Numbered from the stretch's first letter, positions 52,011-60,585 are shown. The stretch: DNA of 64,000 nt from Firmicutes bacterium ASF500 (GCA_000492175.2 CP097573.1:434001-498000); one strand, 5' to 3'. Program-made: numbers and translations. Notes: a model not told the origin generated them from the sequence alone.

Positions 52011-52088
52011 ATTGATGATCTGGATAACCAGACTAATGATGCCGAGAATCACCAGACAAAACTGAAACAGGTCTGAGTAAGTAGGCAT
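51999..52088 (-). CDS. Holin-like type I toxin, 29 aa
   Basis: A Met-Pro-Thr-Tyr-Ser-Asp-Leu start, one membrane helix (LVILGIISLVIQII) and a basic end (NKRK). This is the form of the 'putative holin-like toxin' family (TxpA/BsrG-like), tiny membrane toxins of Firmicutes. Perfect GGAGGTGAT lies before the ATG. Promoter on the minus strand at 52209-52181. Its 3' end overlaps a predicted antisense RNA. Confidence 0.85.
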   Translation of the reverse strand: MPTYSDLFQFCLVILGIISLVIQIINKRK

Positions 52089-52180
52089 CAAATCACCTCC
52101 TCTCCCATGGGAGAGGCTTGGAAGCACCCTCCCAGTCCGGAGAGTCCTGACCGCCTGTGTTATGCGGTGCCTTCCTGTTG

Positions 52181-52209
52181 ATGATAGCATAATTTTACGA
52201 TTTACGCAA
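52181..52209 (-). promoter_or_regulatory. Toxin promoter
   Basis: TTGCGT (52209-52204), 17-bp spacer, TATCAT (52186-52181). The mRNA would begin close to a GGAAGGCACCGC segment that is also found near the start of the antisense RNA (about 51919-51930). Confidence 0.75.
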
Positions 52210-52210
52210 G

Positions 52211-52381
52211 GGACAGCCCGGTAAAACACAGGGAAATCAATTTTGCGTCTGTAGGGCGCGACGACCCCGGCGCGCCGTTTGCAAAATCTTCTCGTTAGCG
52301 GTGCGCCGGGTCGTCGCACCCTACAAATGCGACTTTATTTTCTCAAAATTGATTTCCCTGCGGCAAAACACCGGGCTGTCC
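52211..52381. repeat. 171-bp nested palindrome (MITE-like)
   Basis: Outer arms GGACAGCCCGG...GGGAAATCAATTTTG and the complement (52211-52245, 52343-52381), inner arms TGTAGGGCGCGACGACCC... and complement (about 52250-52325) of the TGTAGGG family. It fills the space between the toxin promoter and ispF. Confidence 0.85.
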
Positions 52382-52382
52382 T

Positions 52383-52856
52383 CTACATTCCCTCAATCAG
52401 CGCCACCGCATGGGCGGCCATGCCCTCGCCGGAGCCGGTGAAGCCCAAGCCCTCCTCGGTGGTGGCTTTTATGTTGACCCGGATGGGGTCCACATCCATG
52501 GTCCGGGCCAGGTTATCCCTCATTTGGGGAATATGGGGGGCCAGCTTAGGCCGCTGGGCCAGGACGGTGGCGTCCACATTGCCCACAGAGAAGCCCCGCT
52601 CCCCCAGCAGCTTTACCACATGCTCCAACAGCTTGAGGCTGTCCGCTCCGGTGTAGGCGGGGTCGGTGTCCGGGAAGTGCCTCCCGATGTCCCCCAGTCC
52701 CGCCGCGCCCAGGAGGGCGTCCATCACCGCGTGGGTGAGGACATCGGCGTCGGAGTGGCCCAGCAGCCCCTTCTTCCAGGGGATGTCCACCCCGCCCAGG
52801 ATCAGCCTCCGCCCCTCCGTCAGGCGGTGAACATCATAGCCGTGTCCAATCCTCAC
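52383..52856 (-). CDS. ispF: 2-C-methyl-D-erythritol 2,4-cyclodiphosphate synthase
   Basis: 157 aa, GTG start in the ispD stop. MEP pathway enzyme. Metal-binding [11 protein letters not shown] at the start (Asp, His), [20 protein letters not shown] near 35, and [16 protein letters not shown] at the end. Forms a pair with ispD. Confidence 0.97.
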   Translation of the reverse strand: MRIGHGYDVHRLTEGRRLILGGVDIPWKKGLLGHSDADVLTHAVMDALLGAAGLGDIGRHFPDTDPAYTGADSLKLLEHVVKLLGERGFSVGNVDATVLAQRPKLAPHIPQMRDNLARTMDVDPIRVNIKATTEEGLGFTGSGEGMAAHAVALIEGM

Positions 52857-53587
52857 AGCACCCCCTCCCCTCTCGCCTGTAGGATGGCCTCCCCCAGAAT
52901 CAAGTCTAAAGGAGTGGTGATCTTTAGATTTTCCGGGCTCCCAGCGGTCAAAGTCACCGGCATACCCATCCGCTCCACCGCGCCGCAGTCGTCGGTGAGC
53001 AGCTCGCCGTCGTCCAGCGCCTTCTGGACAGCCCCCTTAATCAGTCCGGCCTCGAAGACCTGGGGGGTCTGCACCGCCCACAGGGCGGACCGGTCCACCG
53101 TCTCCTCCGTCCGCCCCTCAGACGCCCGCTTGACGGTGTCGGTCAGCGGGACCGCCGGAGCCGCCGCCCCGGTCAGCGCGGCCCGGGCCACCGTATCCCG
53201 AATGATCTCCTGGGACACCAGGGGACGGGCCCCGTCATGGATGGCGATGAGGCTCATCTCGGGGTCGACCTCCTTCAGGCCGGCCTGGACCGAGTGGATG
53301 CGCTCCGCCCCGCCCACAATCACCTTTCTCACCTTGTCCAGGTTAAATTCCCGGCACAGCCGGCCCACCTCCACCAGCAGGTCCTCCCGGGCCACCACAA
53401 TGATCTCGCCGATGGCTGGGCAGTCCTGAAAAGCGTAGAGGGTGTGGACCAGCACGGGCAGCTCCCCCAGTGGGGCCAGCGCCTTGTCGATGCCCTCCAT
53501 CCGCCGGGCGGACCCGGCGGCCACGATCACCGCCGAGCATTGGGGCTCCTCCCGCTTTTTCTGAAACAGAGACAACAGTCCCGCCAC
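52853..53587 (-). CDS. ispD: 2-C-methyl-D-erythritol 4-phosphate cytidylyltransferase
   Basis: 244 aa, GTG start after AAGGAG. Nucleotide-binding [13 protein letters not shown] near 18-30, [14 protein letters not shown] near 115, and AVQTPQVFE. Makes CDP-ME in the MEP pathway. The first 16 residues are an extra, Lys-rich lead compared with the family. Confidence 0.96.
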   Translation of the reverse strand: MAGLLSLFQKKREEPQCSAVIVAAGSARRMEGIDKALAPLGELPVLVHTLYAFQDCPAIGEIIVVAREDLLVEVGRLCREFNLDKVRKVIVGGAERIHSVQAGLKEVDPEMSLIAIHDGARPLVSQEIIRDTVARAALTGAAAPAVPLTDTVKRASEGRTEETVDRSALWAVQTPQVFEAGLIKGAVQKALDDGELLTDDCGAVERMGMPVTLTAGSPENLKITTPLDLILGEAILQARGEGVL

Positions 53588-53685
53588 AGTTCTCGCTCCT
53601 TCCTCTTGCTTACCAGCTTATCAATAGGGCGGCCTTTTCATTCCGGTCGGGAACAAAAAAGCCGCCCTGATTTCCAAAAGACAGT

Positions 53686-54162
53686 CTATGCCAGTGCGGT
53701 GTCCAGCTCCTTCTCCACCGATTCATAGCTGGAGCTTTTAGCCAGCACGATCTCGGAGATCAGGATCTGTCTTGCGGAGTGAAGCATCTTCCGCTCTCCG
53801 GTGGAAAGGCCCCGTTTCTGGTCCCGGATGGTCAGTCCCTTGATGACCCGGGCCACCTCCAGCAGGTCGCCGCTCTTCATCCGCTCCATGTTCTCCCGGT
53901 AACGGTGATTCCAGTTGGCCGTCATCTCCACTTGGATGTCGGGGATGGCGGCCATCACCTGGTCCGCCTGTGTCTGGTCCACCACCCGGCGGACGCCGAT
54001 CTCCTCACAGTTGTCCGTGGGGACCATCACGACCATTGATCGGTTGGGCAGCTTCAGGATATAATAATCCCGAACCACGCCGTCCACCGTCTTCTGGACG
54101 ATACTGTCCACCACGCCTCCCCCATACATGGGGTGGACTACCTTATCCCCGATCTGGTACAC
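53686..54162 (-). CDS. CarD-family transcription regulator
   Basis: 158 aa. N-terminal RNA-polymerase-interacting Tudor-like domain (YQIGDKVVHPMYGGGVVDSI; about 1-60) and a helical C-terminal domain that in CarD/CdnL touches promoter DNA (ANWNHRYRENMERMKSGDLLEVARVIKGL). GTG at 54162 is placed best for the TGAGGT site; a GTG 12 bp upstream is an alternative. Just upstream of ispD on the same strand, as in many Clostridia. Confidence 0.9.
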   Translation of the reverse strand: MYQIGDKVVHPMYGGGVVDSIVQKTVDGVVRDYYILKLPNRSMVVMVPTDNCEEIGVRRVVDQTQADQVMAAIPDIQVEMTANWNHRYRENMERMKSGDLLEVARVIKGLTIRDQKRGLSTGERKMLHSARQILISEIVLAKSSSYESVEKELDTALA

Positions 54163-54390
54163 CTGAAACCTCACTTTCTGTCATCCAAACTTGGGTTTTC
54201 CTTTTCTCTTTTCCCCTATCTGGTTCTAGTATAACAACTTTATCCTATTTTTGCAAGGGAAAATCGGTCTTTCAGAAAATTATTATCCTAATTTTCCCAA
54301 GTTTTCTTCCCGGAAAAGCAAAAAAAGAGCCCGACCGTTCTCCGGCCAGGCCCATTTTGCTGAATCTGCTCCTCCGCGCGGCTTTCAGAT
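54163..54390. other. Gap between carD and the stalk-protein genes
   Basis: AT-rich, no gene; contains the terminator at 54320-54353 and a region from 54230 to 54300 that may carry the carD promoter. Confidence 0.5.
54320..54353 (-). terminator. Terminator of the first stalk-domain gene
   Basis: GGGCCTGGCCG-GAGAA-CGGTCGGGCTC hairpin with a run of seven T on the minus strand. Confidence 0.85.
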
Positions 54391-55110
54391 TCAGGACAGC
54401 TTCGCGTCGAAAATGTAGAGGTCGGTGTTTTTCTCTGCGGGGTAGTAGAAAAACAGTTCTGTGGTATTGAACAGTGGGACGGTAATGGTCTTCGGCACTG
54501 CGGCCCCGGTGACCGGAATCTCAGCCAGTACAGACTGGTTATCTCCATAGACGGTCAGGGTCACGTCATGCGCGGCATAGACCTGGAACGTGAGCGAAGT
54601 GTATTTTCCGCCCAAATTGAAGTGGGCCTCCTTATTGCTCCCGTAGAAGCCCAGATAGAGCCAATGGCTGACATCTACTCCACCAATGTTCTCTGTCTTG
54701 CCTTCAGGGCTCTGAACCTGCTTACTGCTCTGGCCCTTGATGGTGTAAGCCTTATAGGTGTCCAGCAGATCCACGCCCCCCTCGGGGTCTCCCAGCAGGA
54801 CGGACTGAGTGGCCTGATCCCAGCCCACGTCCACGCCCAGCAGACCGGCGATGGAGCGAACAGGCAGATAGGTGGTGTCGTTATAGGTGATGGGGTAGGT
54901 GCGAACGCCGTTGGCGTCCTTCAGGACCTGGGCCTCGCCGTCCAGCTTGAGGGTGATGTCAGCGTTAAGAAAGGCTTTAATCTCCTGGAGCCCGCCAGCC
55001 GCACCCGCAACGGTGACACTGACTACAGCGGTCACAGCCATACACAGGGTCAGAATGAGAGCCAGGGTCTTCTTTTTCATTGTAATTTTTTCCGCTTTTA
55101 CTTTTTTCAT
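54391..55110 (-). CDS. Secreted stalk-domain protein, copy 1
   Basis: 239 aa. Signal peptide (about 12-35; KTLALILTLCMAVTAVVSVTVAGA), a copper-amine-oxidase N-like 'stalk' domain (about 38-120: ITYNDTTYLPVRSIAGLLGV) common in Clostridia surface proteins, and a C-terminal beta domain resembling NPCBM carbohydrate-binding modules (HFNLGGKYTSLTFQVYA...). ATG at 55110 follows AGAGGTGG. Almost identical to the next gene in the first half, different in the second. Confidence 0.8.
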   Translation of the reverse strand: MKKVKAEKITMKKKTLALILTLCMAVTAVVSVTVAGAAGGLQEIKAFLNADITLKLDGEAQVLKDANGVRTYPITYNDTTYLPVRSIAGLLGVDVGWDQATQSVLLGDPEGGVDLLDTYKAYTIKGQSSKQVQSPEGKTENIGGVDVSHWLYLGFYGSNKEAHFNLGGKYTSLTFQVYAAHDVTLTVYGDNQSVLAEIPVTGAAVPKTITVPLFNTTELFFYYPAEKNTDLYIFDAKLS

Positions 55111-55255
55111 CTTCTCCACCTCTCTTTTCCTTTTTGAGCACCTTGATTGTTTACAATGTAAAAATCAGAAGAGTGCTCTTCTGCCGCCATTATACAATAG
55201 CCTTCCAAAGATTGCAACCACAAGCTTATAAAGGACACTTCGCATACACGCTAAA

Positions 55256-55282
55256 GGGCCCGGCCGCATAGCGGCCGGGCCT
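55256..55282 (-). terminator. Terminator of the second stalk-domain gene
   Basis: GGCCCGGCCGC-TAT-GCGGCCGGGCC hairpin followed by CTTTAG on the minus strand. Confidence 0.7.
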
Positions 55283-55316
55283 CCTTCTGTTGTATCTGCT
55301 CCTCCGCGCGGTCTGA

Positions 55317-56021
55317 TTATTGCTCCGCGTCCAGGTAGGCATCGAAGATTCTGAGGTTATTGCCGTTGCCGGTGCGCACCATATGGAACTTCAGTTCGTT
55401 GGTTTTGAACAGGGGGATCGTGACGGTTTGGGCAACCTTGGCGCCGGTAATGGAGAACTCACCCAAAACGGTGTCGTTGTCCCCCAGGACCGTCAGAGTG
55501 GTATCGCAGTCAGCGTAATAGCTGAATGTCAGCGTATCATGCTTGCCCTGTATGTTGAACGAAACCGAACGGTCAGTAGGCCCATTGAAGTAAACCCAGA
55601 TCCAATGGTCGTAGGAAACGCCTGAAATATCCTCGGTTTTCTTTTCAACAGACTGGATCTGCCCAACATCTCTGCTAAAATAATAGGCCTTGTAGGTGTC
55701 AATCAGGTCGATGCCGCTGGGCTGCTTGCCCAGCAGGACAGACTGAGTGGCCTGATCCCAGCCCACGTCCACGCCAAGCAGGCCGGCGATGGAGCGAACA
55801 GGCAGATAGGTGGTGTCGTTATAGGTGATGGGGTAGGTGCGAACGCCGTTGGCGTCCTTCAGGACCTGGGCCTCGCCGTCCAGCTTGAGGGTGATGTCAG
55901 CGTTGAGAAAGGCTTTGATCTCCTGGAGCCCGCCGGCCGCCGCAGCCCCTGCGGCGAAGCAAATCACGCCGGTCACGGTCATGCACAGGGTCAGGATAAA
56001 CGCTAGGGTCTTTTTCTTCAT
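55317..56021 (-). CDS. Secreted stalk-domain protein, copy 2
   Basis: 234 aa. Same layout as the gene at 54391: signal peptide, stalk domain, NPCBM-like domain (YDHWIWVYFNGPTDRSVSFNIQGK). GGGAGGAAG before the ATG at 56021; the longer frame to 56072 is rejected. The two genes share about 190 bp of nearly identical DNA over the stalk domain (54790-54975 and 55731-55925), and a common ATCTGCTCCTCCGCGCGG block after the stop, so they come from a tandem duplication whose C-terminal halves have since diverged. Confidence 0.8.
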   Translation of the reverse strand: MKKKTLAFILTLCMTVTGVICFAAGAAAAGGLQEIKAFLNADITLKLDGEAQVLKDANGVRTYPITYNDTTYLPVRSIAGLLGVDVGWDQATQSVLLGKQPSGIDLIDTYKAYYFSRDVGQIQSVEKKTEDISGVSYDHWIWVYFNGPTDRSVSFNIQGKHDTLTFSYYADCDTTLTVLGDNDTVLGEFSITGAKVAQTVTIPLFKTNELKFHMVRTGNGNNLRIFDAYLDAEQ

Positions 56022-56152
56022 AGTGTTCTTCCTCCCTTCATTGTTAAGAATGCCTTGGCCTTTTACACACAAAAGGTCAGAGGCACACTTCCGGGGTTAT
56101 TATACAATGGTCCTTCAAAAATTGCAACCACAAACTCACAAAGCAGGCAGTC

Positions 56153-56179
56153 AAAACGGCCGCCCGATTGGGCGGCCGT
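56153..56179 (-). terminator. Terminator of ispH-rpsA
   Basis: ACGGCCGCCC-AATC-GGGCGGCCGT hairpin with TTTTG behind it on the minus strand. Confidence 0.85.
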
Positions 56180-56189
56180 TCTGTTTGTT

Positions 56190-58139
56190 TTACTGCTCCT
56201 CCTCGGCGGGAGCGTCCTCCTCGACGGGCTCATCCAGCAGAGCGCGGATAGACAGGGAAATCTTCTTGTTCTCCATGTCCACGTCGGTGATCTTCACGTC
56301 CACCTTGTCGCCCTCGGACACCACATCGCCGGGCTTCTCCACCCGATGGTCGGCCAGCTGGGAGATGTGGATCAGGCCGTCCACGCCGGGGACCACCTCG
56401 GCGAACGCGCCGAAGGTCATCAGCTTGACGACGCGCACGTTGGCGGTGTCGCCCACCTGATAGGTGGTGGTGAACACAGTCCAGGGGTCCTGGCTGTGGT
56501 CCTTCATGCCCAGAGAAATCTTCTTCTTCTCCTTGTCGGCGGAGATGACATACACCTCGACGGTGTCGCCCACCTTGACTACCTCGGAGGGGTGCTTGAT
56601 GCGGCTCCAGGACAGCTCGGAGATGTGGACCATGCCGTCCACGCCGCCGATGTCCACGAACGCGCCGTAAGAGGTCAGGGACTTCACGGTGCCGGTGTAG
56701 CGCTTGCCGTCCTCGATCTCGGCCCAGACCTTCTCGGCGGCGGCGGCACGCTCGGCGCGGGTGACCTTGCTGATGGAGCCGACCACGCGGCGGCGGGCCC
56801 GGTTGACCTCGGTGATGACCAGGCGGACCTTCTGCTTCAGGAGCTCGCTCATGGGAGTCTCACGGGGCAGGCCGGTCTGGGAGGCGGGGACGAACACCCG
56901 CACGCCCTTGACGGAGACGACCACGCCGCCCTTGTTGTCCTCGGTGACGAAGCCCTCCACCACGGACTCGTTCTCCCGGGCGGCCTCAATCTCCTCCCAG
57001 CCCTTGTTGATGTCCAGGCGGCGCTTGGACAGCTTGACCAGGCAGTCCCGGTCGCTGACCTGCATGACGATGGACTCGATCTTGTCGCCCACCTTGACAA
57101 TGTCCTCCACCTTGACGGTGGGGTCGTCGCTCAGCTCGGTGAGGGCGATGTAGCCGGGGTACTTGACGCCCAGCTCCACCTGGACCTCGGTGGGGGTAAT
57201 GGCCACAACGGTGCCGGTAACCTTATCTCCATTATTCAAAATTTTGAACGATTCCTCCAGCATCTCCTGGAAAGACTTGTCCATTTCTAAAATTTCTTCA
57301 CTCATTTTGTCAATGACCTCCTTTATTATCCACGCGGGCGTGGACGCGCCCGCCGTGATGCCGACCATATCCACTTGAGGCAGTTGGCTCAGGTCCAGCT
57401 CCTCTCCCCGCTCGATGAGCCGGACGTCGGGACAGTGCTCCTGACAGATTTCTCCCAGCCGTCTGGTATTGGAGCTGTTTCTGTCGCCCACCACCACCAT
57501 CAGGCCACATTGGGCGGCAAGCTGGCGGGCCTCCTCCTGGCGTTTGGACGTCGCTCCACATATTGTATCAAAAAATTCTGCGTTTGTACATAGTTTTTTT
57601 GCTTTTTTCACGCAATCTTCCCAAATTTTCTTCGTCGAGGTCGTTTGGGAAACAAAGGTCAGCGGGAAATTCGTGCGATTTTCGTCCTCTTTCAACCATT
57701 TTTCAAGGTTTTCCGCCCCGGAAAGTATCACAGAATCCTCACACCATCCGGCGATGGCCAGCACCTCGGGATGGTCCGGCGTGCCCACGATCACCGGCCT
57801 CCGGCCCCGTTTTTCCGCCTCCGCCACGATCTGGTGGATGCGGGTGACGTTGGGGCAGGTGGCGTCAAAGACCTCCGTCCCCCGGCGGGCGAAGCCCTGG
57901 TGGACCGCCCGGCTCTCCCCGTGGGAGCGGATGATTACGCCGAAGCCCTCGGGCACCTCCTCCGGTCTGTTCACCACCCGGAGCCCCTGAGCGGCCAGCC
58001 GTCCGGTCACGTCCTTGTTGTGGATGAGGGGGCCCAGCATGACGCAGGGGACGCCCTGAGCCGCCTTCTCCTCAGCCAGCTCCACCGCCCGGCGGACGCC
58101 GTAGCAGAAGCCGGCGGACTGGGCCAGCACAATTTTCAT
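56190..58139 (-). CDS. ispH: IspH - ribosomal protein S1 fusion
   Basis: 649 aa. Residues 1 to about 285 are 4-hydroxy-3-methylbut-2-enyl diphosphate reductase (last MEP step) with the three cluster cysteines: C12 in AGFCYGV, in DATCPNV near 96 and [12 protein letters not shown] near 194. About 300-640 holds four S1 RNA-binding repeats, ending in an acidic tail ([13 protein letters not shown]). This fusion is known in Clostridia and serves as both IspH and S1/RpsA-like protein. Start overlaps plsC by 4 bp. Confidence 0.96.
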   Translation of the reverse strand: MKIVLAQSAGFCYGVRRAVELAEEKAAQGVPCVMLGPLIHNKDVTGRLAAQGLRVVNRPEEVPEGFGVIIRSHGESRAVHQGFARRGTEVFDATCPNVTRIHQIVAEAEKRGRRPVIVGTPDHPEVLAIAGWCEDSVILSGAENLEKWLKEDENRTNFPLTFVSQTTSTKKIWEDCVKKAKKLCTNAEFFDTICGATSKRQEEARQLAAQCGLMVVVGDRNSSNTRRLGEICQEHCPDVRLIERGEELDLSQLPQVDMVGITAGASTPAWIIKEVIDKMSEEILEMDKSFQEMLEESFKILNNGDKVTGTVVAITPTEVQVELGVKYPGYIALTELSDDPTVKVEDIVKVGDKIESIVMQVSDRDCLVKLSKRRLDINKGWEEIEAARENESVVEGFVTEDNKGGVVVSVKGVRVFVPASQTGLPRETPMSELLKQKVRLVITEVNRARRRVVGSISKVTRAERAAAAEKVWAEIEDGKRYTGTVKSLTSYGAFVDIGGVDGMVHISELSWSRIKHPSEVVKVGDTVEVYVISADKEKKKISLGMKDHSQDPWTVFTTTYQVGDTANVRVVKLMTFGAFAEVVPGVDGLIHISQLADHRVEKPGDVVSEGDKVDVKITDVDMENKKISLSIRALLDEPVEEDAPAEEEQ

Positions 58140-58798
58140 TCGATCCCCTCCCCCAGGGCCTGGACCCGGTCCATCAGGTCCTGGGCCATGACCTGGAGCT
58201 CCTCGGCGGTGGGCTTACGGCCCTCATACTCCGGAGTATAGGGTTTCCCGATCACCACAGTATTACGCCGGAAACGCCGCTTTCTGCGCTGTATGTACAC
58301 CGGGACCAGGGGGACCCCTGTGCGGGTGGCGAAGAGGGCGGCTCCCACCTTGGCCTGAACGTCCTCCCCGCCGCGGACCCGGGTGCCCTCGGGGAACATC
58401 AGCAGTTTGTCGCCCTCCTTGAGGAACTTCATGGCGGTGCGCACCGCCTTCACGTCAGTGGTATCCCGGTCCACCCCGAACACCCCGGCCTTGCCCAGAA
58501 TCCAGCCAATAAAGGGAATCCGCATGATCTCTATCTTGGCCATCGCCCGCATAGGCCGCCTGTAGCCAAAGGCGAAGACCACATAAAAGGGGTCGCCGGC
58601 GGTGGTGTGGTTGGGGCAGATGACCGCCGGTCCCTCTGGGATGTTCTCCCGGCCCACCGCCCGGACGGGGTGAATCAGCCGGAAATAGGGCCAGATAATG
58701 AGATAAAGCAGGTGATAAAACCAGTCCATCCGTCTCTTGCGCCGCTCCGGCGTTTCCTTCGCGCTCTTTTCCGCTTTGATCGCAATCTCTTCGCTCAC
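58136..58798 (-). CDS. plsC: 1-acyl-sn-glycerol-3-phosphate acyltransferase
   Basis: 220 aa, GTG start in the cmk stop. Makes phosphatidic acid at the membrane. N-terminal membrane-associated stretch (about 22-45), the catalytic motif as NHTTAGDPF (H-x4-D, near 72), FPEGTRVRGG near 135 and VPLVPVYIQ. The cmk-plsC-ispH/rpsA order is typical of Clostridia. Confidence 0.93.
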   Translation of the reverse strand: MSEEIAIKAEKSAKETPERRKRRMDWFYHLLYLIIWPYFRLIHPVRAVGRENIPEGPAVICPNHTTAGDPFYVVFAFGYRRPMRAMAKIEIMRIPFIGWILGKAGVFGVDRDTTDVKAVRTAMKFLKEGDKLLMFPEGTRVRGGEDVQAKVGAALFATRTGVPLVPVYIQRRKRRFRRNTVVIGKPYTPEYEGRKPTAEELQVMAQDLMDRVQALGEGIE

Positions 58799-59472
58799 GG
58801 GGCAATCTTCTCCTTTACCAGGGACAGCAGCCGGTCACAGCTCTGCTCCAGATTCAAGCCGGTGGTGTCCAGCAGGGCGGCGTCCTCCGCCTGTTTCAGT
58901 GGGGCGATGTCCCGGTGCTCGTCCTTCCAGTCCCGCTCTTTGATGTCCTGAAGGACGCGGTCAAAGTCCGCCTCCTGTCCCCGCTGCTCCAGCTCCAGCA
59001 GGCGGCGCTTCGCCCGGGCCTCCGGGGCGGCGGTGAGGAAAATTTTCACGTCGGCGCCGGGCAGCACCACCGTGCCGATGTCCCGGCCGTCCATCACCAC
59101 GTCGTGCTCCCGGGCCTGCTTCCGCTGAAAGTCCAGGAGGAAGTCCCGCACCGCCGGAATGGCGGAGATCTGGGAGGCCGCGCCGGAAATTGGATGCTCC
59201 CGGATGGCGGCGCTCACGTCCTCACCTGACAGGTACATCCGCTGTACACCGTCTGAGCCGTAGCCCATTCGGATATCCAGCCCATCCAGAAGCGGGACCA
59301 CCCGGTCCTCTCTGGACGGGTCCTCCCCCGCTCGCAGGACCGCCAGGGCCACCGTGCGGTAGATCGCCCCGGTGTCCACATACAAAAACCCCAGCTCCCC
59401 CGCCAGCCTCCGGGCCAGCGTACTCTTCCCCGCCCCGGCGGGACCGTCAATGGCGACGCTTCTAAAACTCAT
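58795..59472 (-). CDS. cmk: Cytidylate kinase
   Basis: 225 aa. Phosphorylates CMP/dCMP. P-loop AIDGPAGAGKSTLAR near 7-20, YVDTGAIYRTVAL near 35, and DGRDIGTVVLPGADVKIFL near 150. The start at 59472 follows GGAG; the longer frame to 59559 runs into a MITE-like repeat and is rejected. Confidence 0.96.
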   Translation of the reverse strand: MSFRSVAIDGPAGAGKSTLARRLAGELGFLYVDTGAIYRTVALAVLRAGEDPSREDRVVPLLDGLDIRMGYGSDGVQRMYLSGEDVSAAIREHPISGAASQISAIPAVRDFLLDFQRKQAREHDVVMDGRDIGTVVLPGADVKIFLTAAPEARAKRRLLELEQRGQEADFDRVLQDIKERDWKDEHRDIAPLKQAEDAALLDTTGLNLEQSCDRLLSLVKEKIAP

Positions 59473-59499
59473 GCTCAACGCTCCGTTTCCGCTCCCCCC

Positions 59500-59643
59500 A
59501 AGCCTCCCTTGCCAAAGGGAGGGGGACCGCCGCCGCAGGCGGTGGTGGAGGGATTCCATTTTTCGTATTGGATTCCCGGTAGAATCCCCCCGCCACCAGG
59601 CTTCGCCCGGTGGCCCTCCCCCCTTGCTAAAGGGGGGCTTTTC
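59500..59643. repeat. MITE-like repeat, copy 2
   Basis: 144 bp, ends AAGCCTCCCTTGCCAAAGGG and complement CCCCCTTGCTAAAGGGGGGC-type (inverted). Internal GGCGGTGGTGGAGGGATTCC and GGAATCCCCCCGCCACC blocks. Nearly identical to copy 3 at 59908. Confidence 0.9.
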
Positions 59644-59663
59644 CCTGCGAGGGGACGCAGGCT

Positions 59664-59882
59664 TTACTCTCCTCGCCCCAGGAGATAATCGGTAGTCACA
59701 CCGAAAAAATCGGCAAAAAAGTTCAACGTTGTAGCCGGGACATTTATCATCCCATATTCATAGCGCTGATATTGACGGTCTGTAATCCCCATGATTTCAG
59801 CCATTTCCCGCTGCTTCAACCCTTTTTCCTCTCGAAGAGCCTTTAATCGCTTGCCAAAATCTACCAGAATATTTTTATCCAT
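59664..59882 (-). CDS. Xre-family HTH repressor, 72 aa (copy A)
   Basis: ATG at 59882 with AAAGGAAT upstream. HTH: LKQREMAEIMGITDRQYQRYEYG (about 22-44); ends FFGVTTDYLLGRGE. About 80% identical to the gene at 60071 and the same length, so a recent duplication together with the MITE-like repeat that separates them. It has no divergent partner gene of its own. Confidence 0.88.
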   Translation of the reverse strand: MDKNILVDFGKRLKALREEKGLKQREMAEIMGITDRQYQRYEYGMINVPATTLNFFADFFGVTTDYLLGRGE

Positions 59883-59907
59883 AAAATTCCTTTCAACAAC
59901 TCTCCCC

Positions 59908-60051
59908 AAGCCTCCCTTGCCAAAGGGAGGGGGACCGCCGCCGCAGGCGGTGGTGGAGGGATTCCGTTTTTCGTATTGGATTCCCGGTAGAATCCCCCCG
60001 CCATCAGGCTTCGCCCGGCGGCCCTCCCCCCTTTAGCAAGGGGGGCTTTTC
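59908..60051. repeat. MITE-like repeat, copy 3
   Basis: 144 bp, nearly identical to copy 2 except for a few bases (for example GCTAAAG against TTAGCAAG near the right end). It lies between the two Xre copies, in the promoter region of copy A. Confidence 0.9.
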
Positions 60052-60070
60052 CCTGCGGGGGACGTAGGCT

Positions 60071-60289
60071 TTACTCTCCTCGGCCCAGGAGATAATCGGT
60101 AGTCACGCCGAAGAAATCGGCAAAAAAGTTCAACGTTGTGGCTGGGACATTTACTGTCCCATACTCATAGCTCTGATATTGGCGGTTCGTAATCTCCATA
60201 ATCTCAGCCATTTCAGTCTGTTTCAGACCTTTTTCCCGCCGCAGGGCCTTCAATCGTTTTCCGAAATTTACCAGCAAATCTTTATCCAC
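60071..60289 (-). CDS. Xre-family HTH repressor, 72 aa (copy B)
   Basis: GTG start at 60289 (GGGTGA upstream); this gives exactly the length of copy A. HTH: LKQTEMAEIMEITNRQYQSYEYG. Divergent from the 71-aa gene at 60370. Together they repeat the arrangement of 3632-4186. Probably represses its own and the partner gene through the repeats at 60312-60354. Confidence 0.88.
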   Translation of the reverse strand: MDKDLLVNFGKRLKALRREKGLKQTEMAEIMEITNRQYQSYEYGTVNVPATTLNFFADFFGVTTDYLLGRGE

Positions 60290-60306
60290 AATTTCACCCG
60301 AGCCTC

Positions 60307-60354
60307 TTGACACTAATAATTACTTCGTGTATAATACTAATAAATTCTTCGTGT
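60307..60354 (+). promoter_or_regulatory. Promoter with direct-repeat operator
   Basis: TTGACA (60307-60312), 17-bp spacer, TATAAT (60330-60335): perfect consensus. Two 19-bp direct repeats ACTAATAATTACTTCGTGT (60312-60330) and a 17/19 match at 60336-60354, 24 bp apart, cover the spacer and the start point. Confidence 0.85.
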
Positions 60355-60369
60355 TTTGGAGGGATACAC

Positions 60370-60585
60370 ATGACCGACCTAATGACCTGGCTGTACGACC
60401 ATTATATCAAACCTCAAATCGAAAGCCAACCCAAAGATGCCACGGAAGCTATGTGGTTTGACCGTTTGGACAACGAGCTTTACCCACAAGAAAAAGAAAG
60501 CCTCCAGGCTGTGCTGGCATTTTATGCGGCGCAGGGCTTCCGGTTAGGGATACGCACCGGGCTGGCGCTCAAAGAGGACCTGTAA
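60370..60585 (+). CDS. Small protein partner of Xre copy B, 71 aa
   Basis: ATG at 60370 after GGAGGGAT. Helical soluble protein; an acidic/Trp-rich first half (MTDLMTWLYDHYIKP) and the ending FYAAQGFRLGIRTGLALKEDL (quoted in part), which matches the end of the 83-aa protein at 3935. The start of the chain differs. Its last 17 bp overlap the end of the converging flavoprotein gene. Confidence 0.7.
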   Translation: MTDLMTWLYDHYIKPQIESQPKDATEAMWFDRLDNELYPQEKESLQAVLAFYAAQGFRLGIRTGLALKEDL

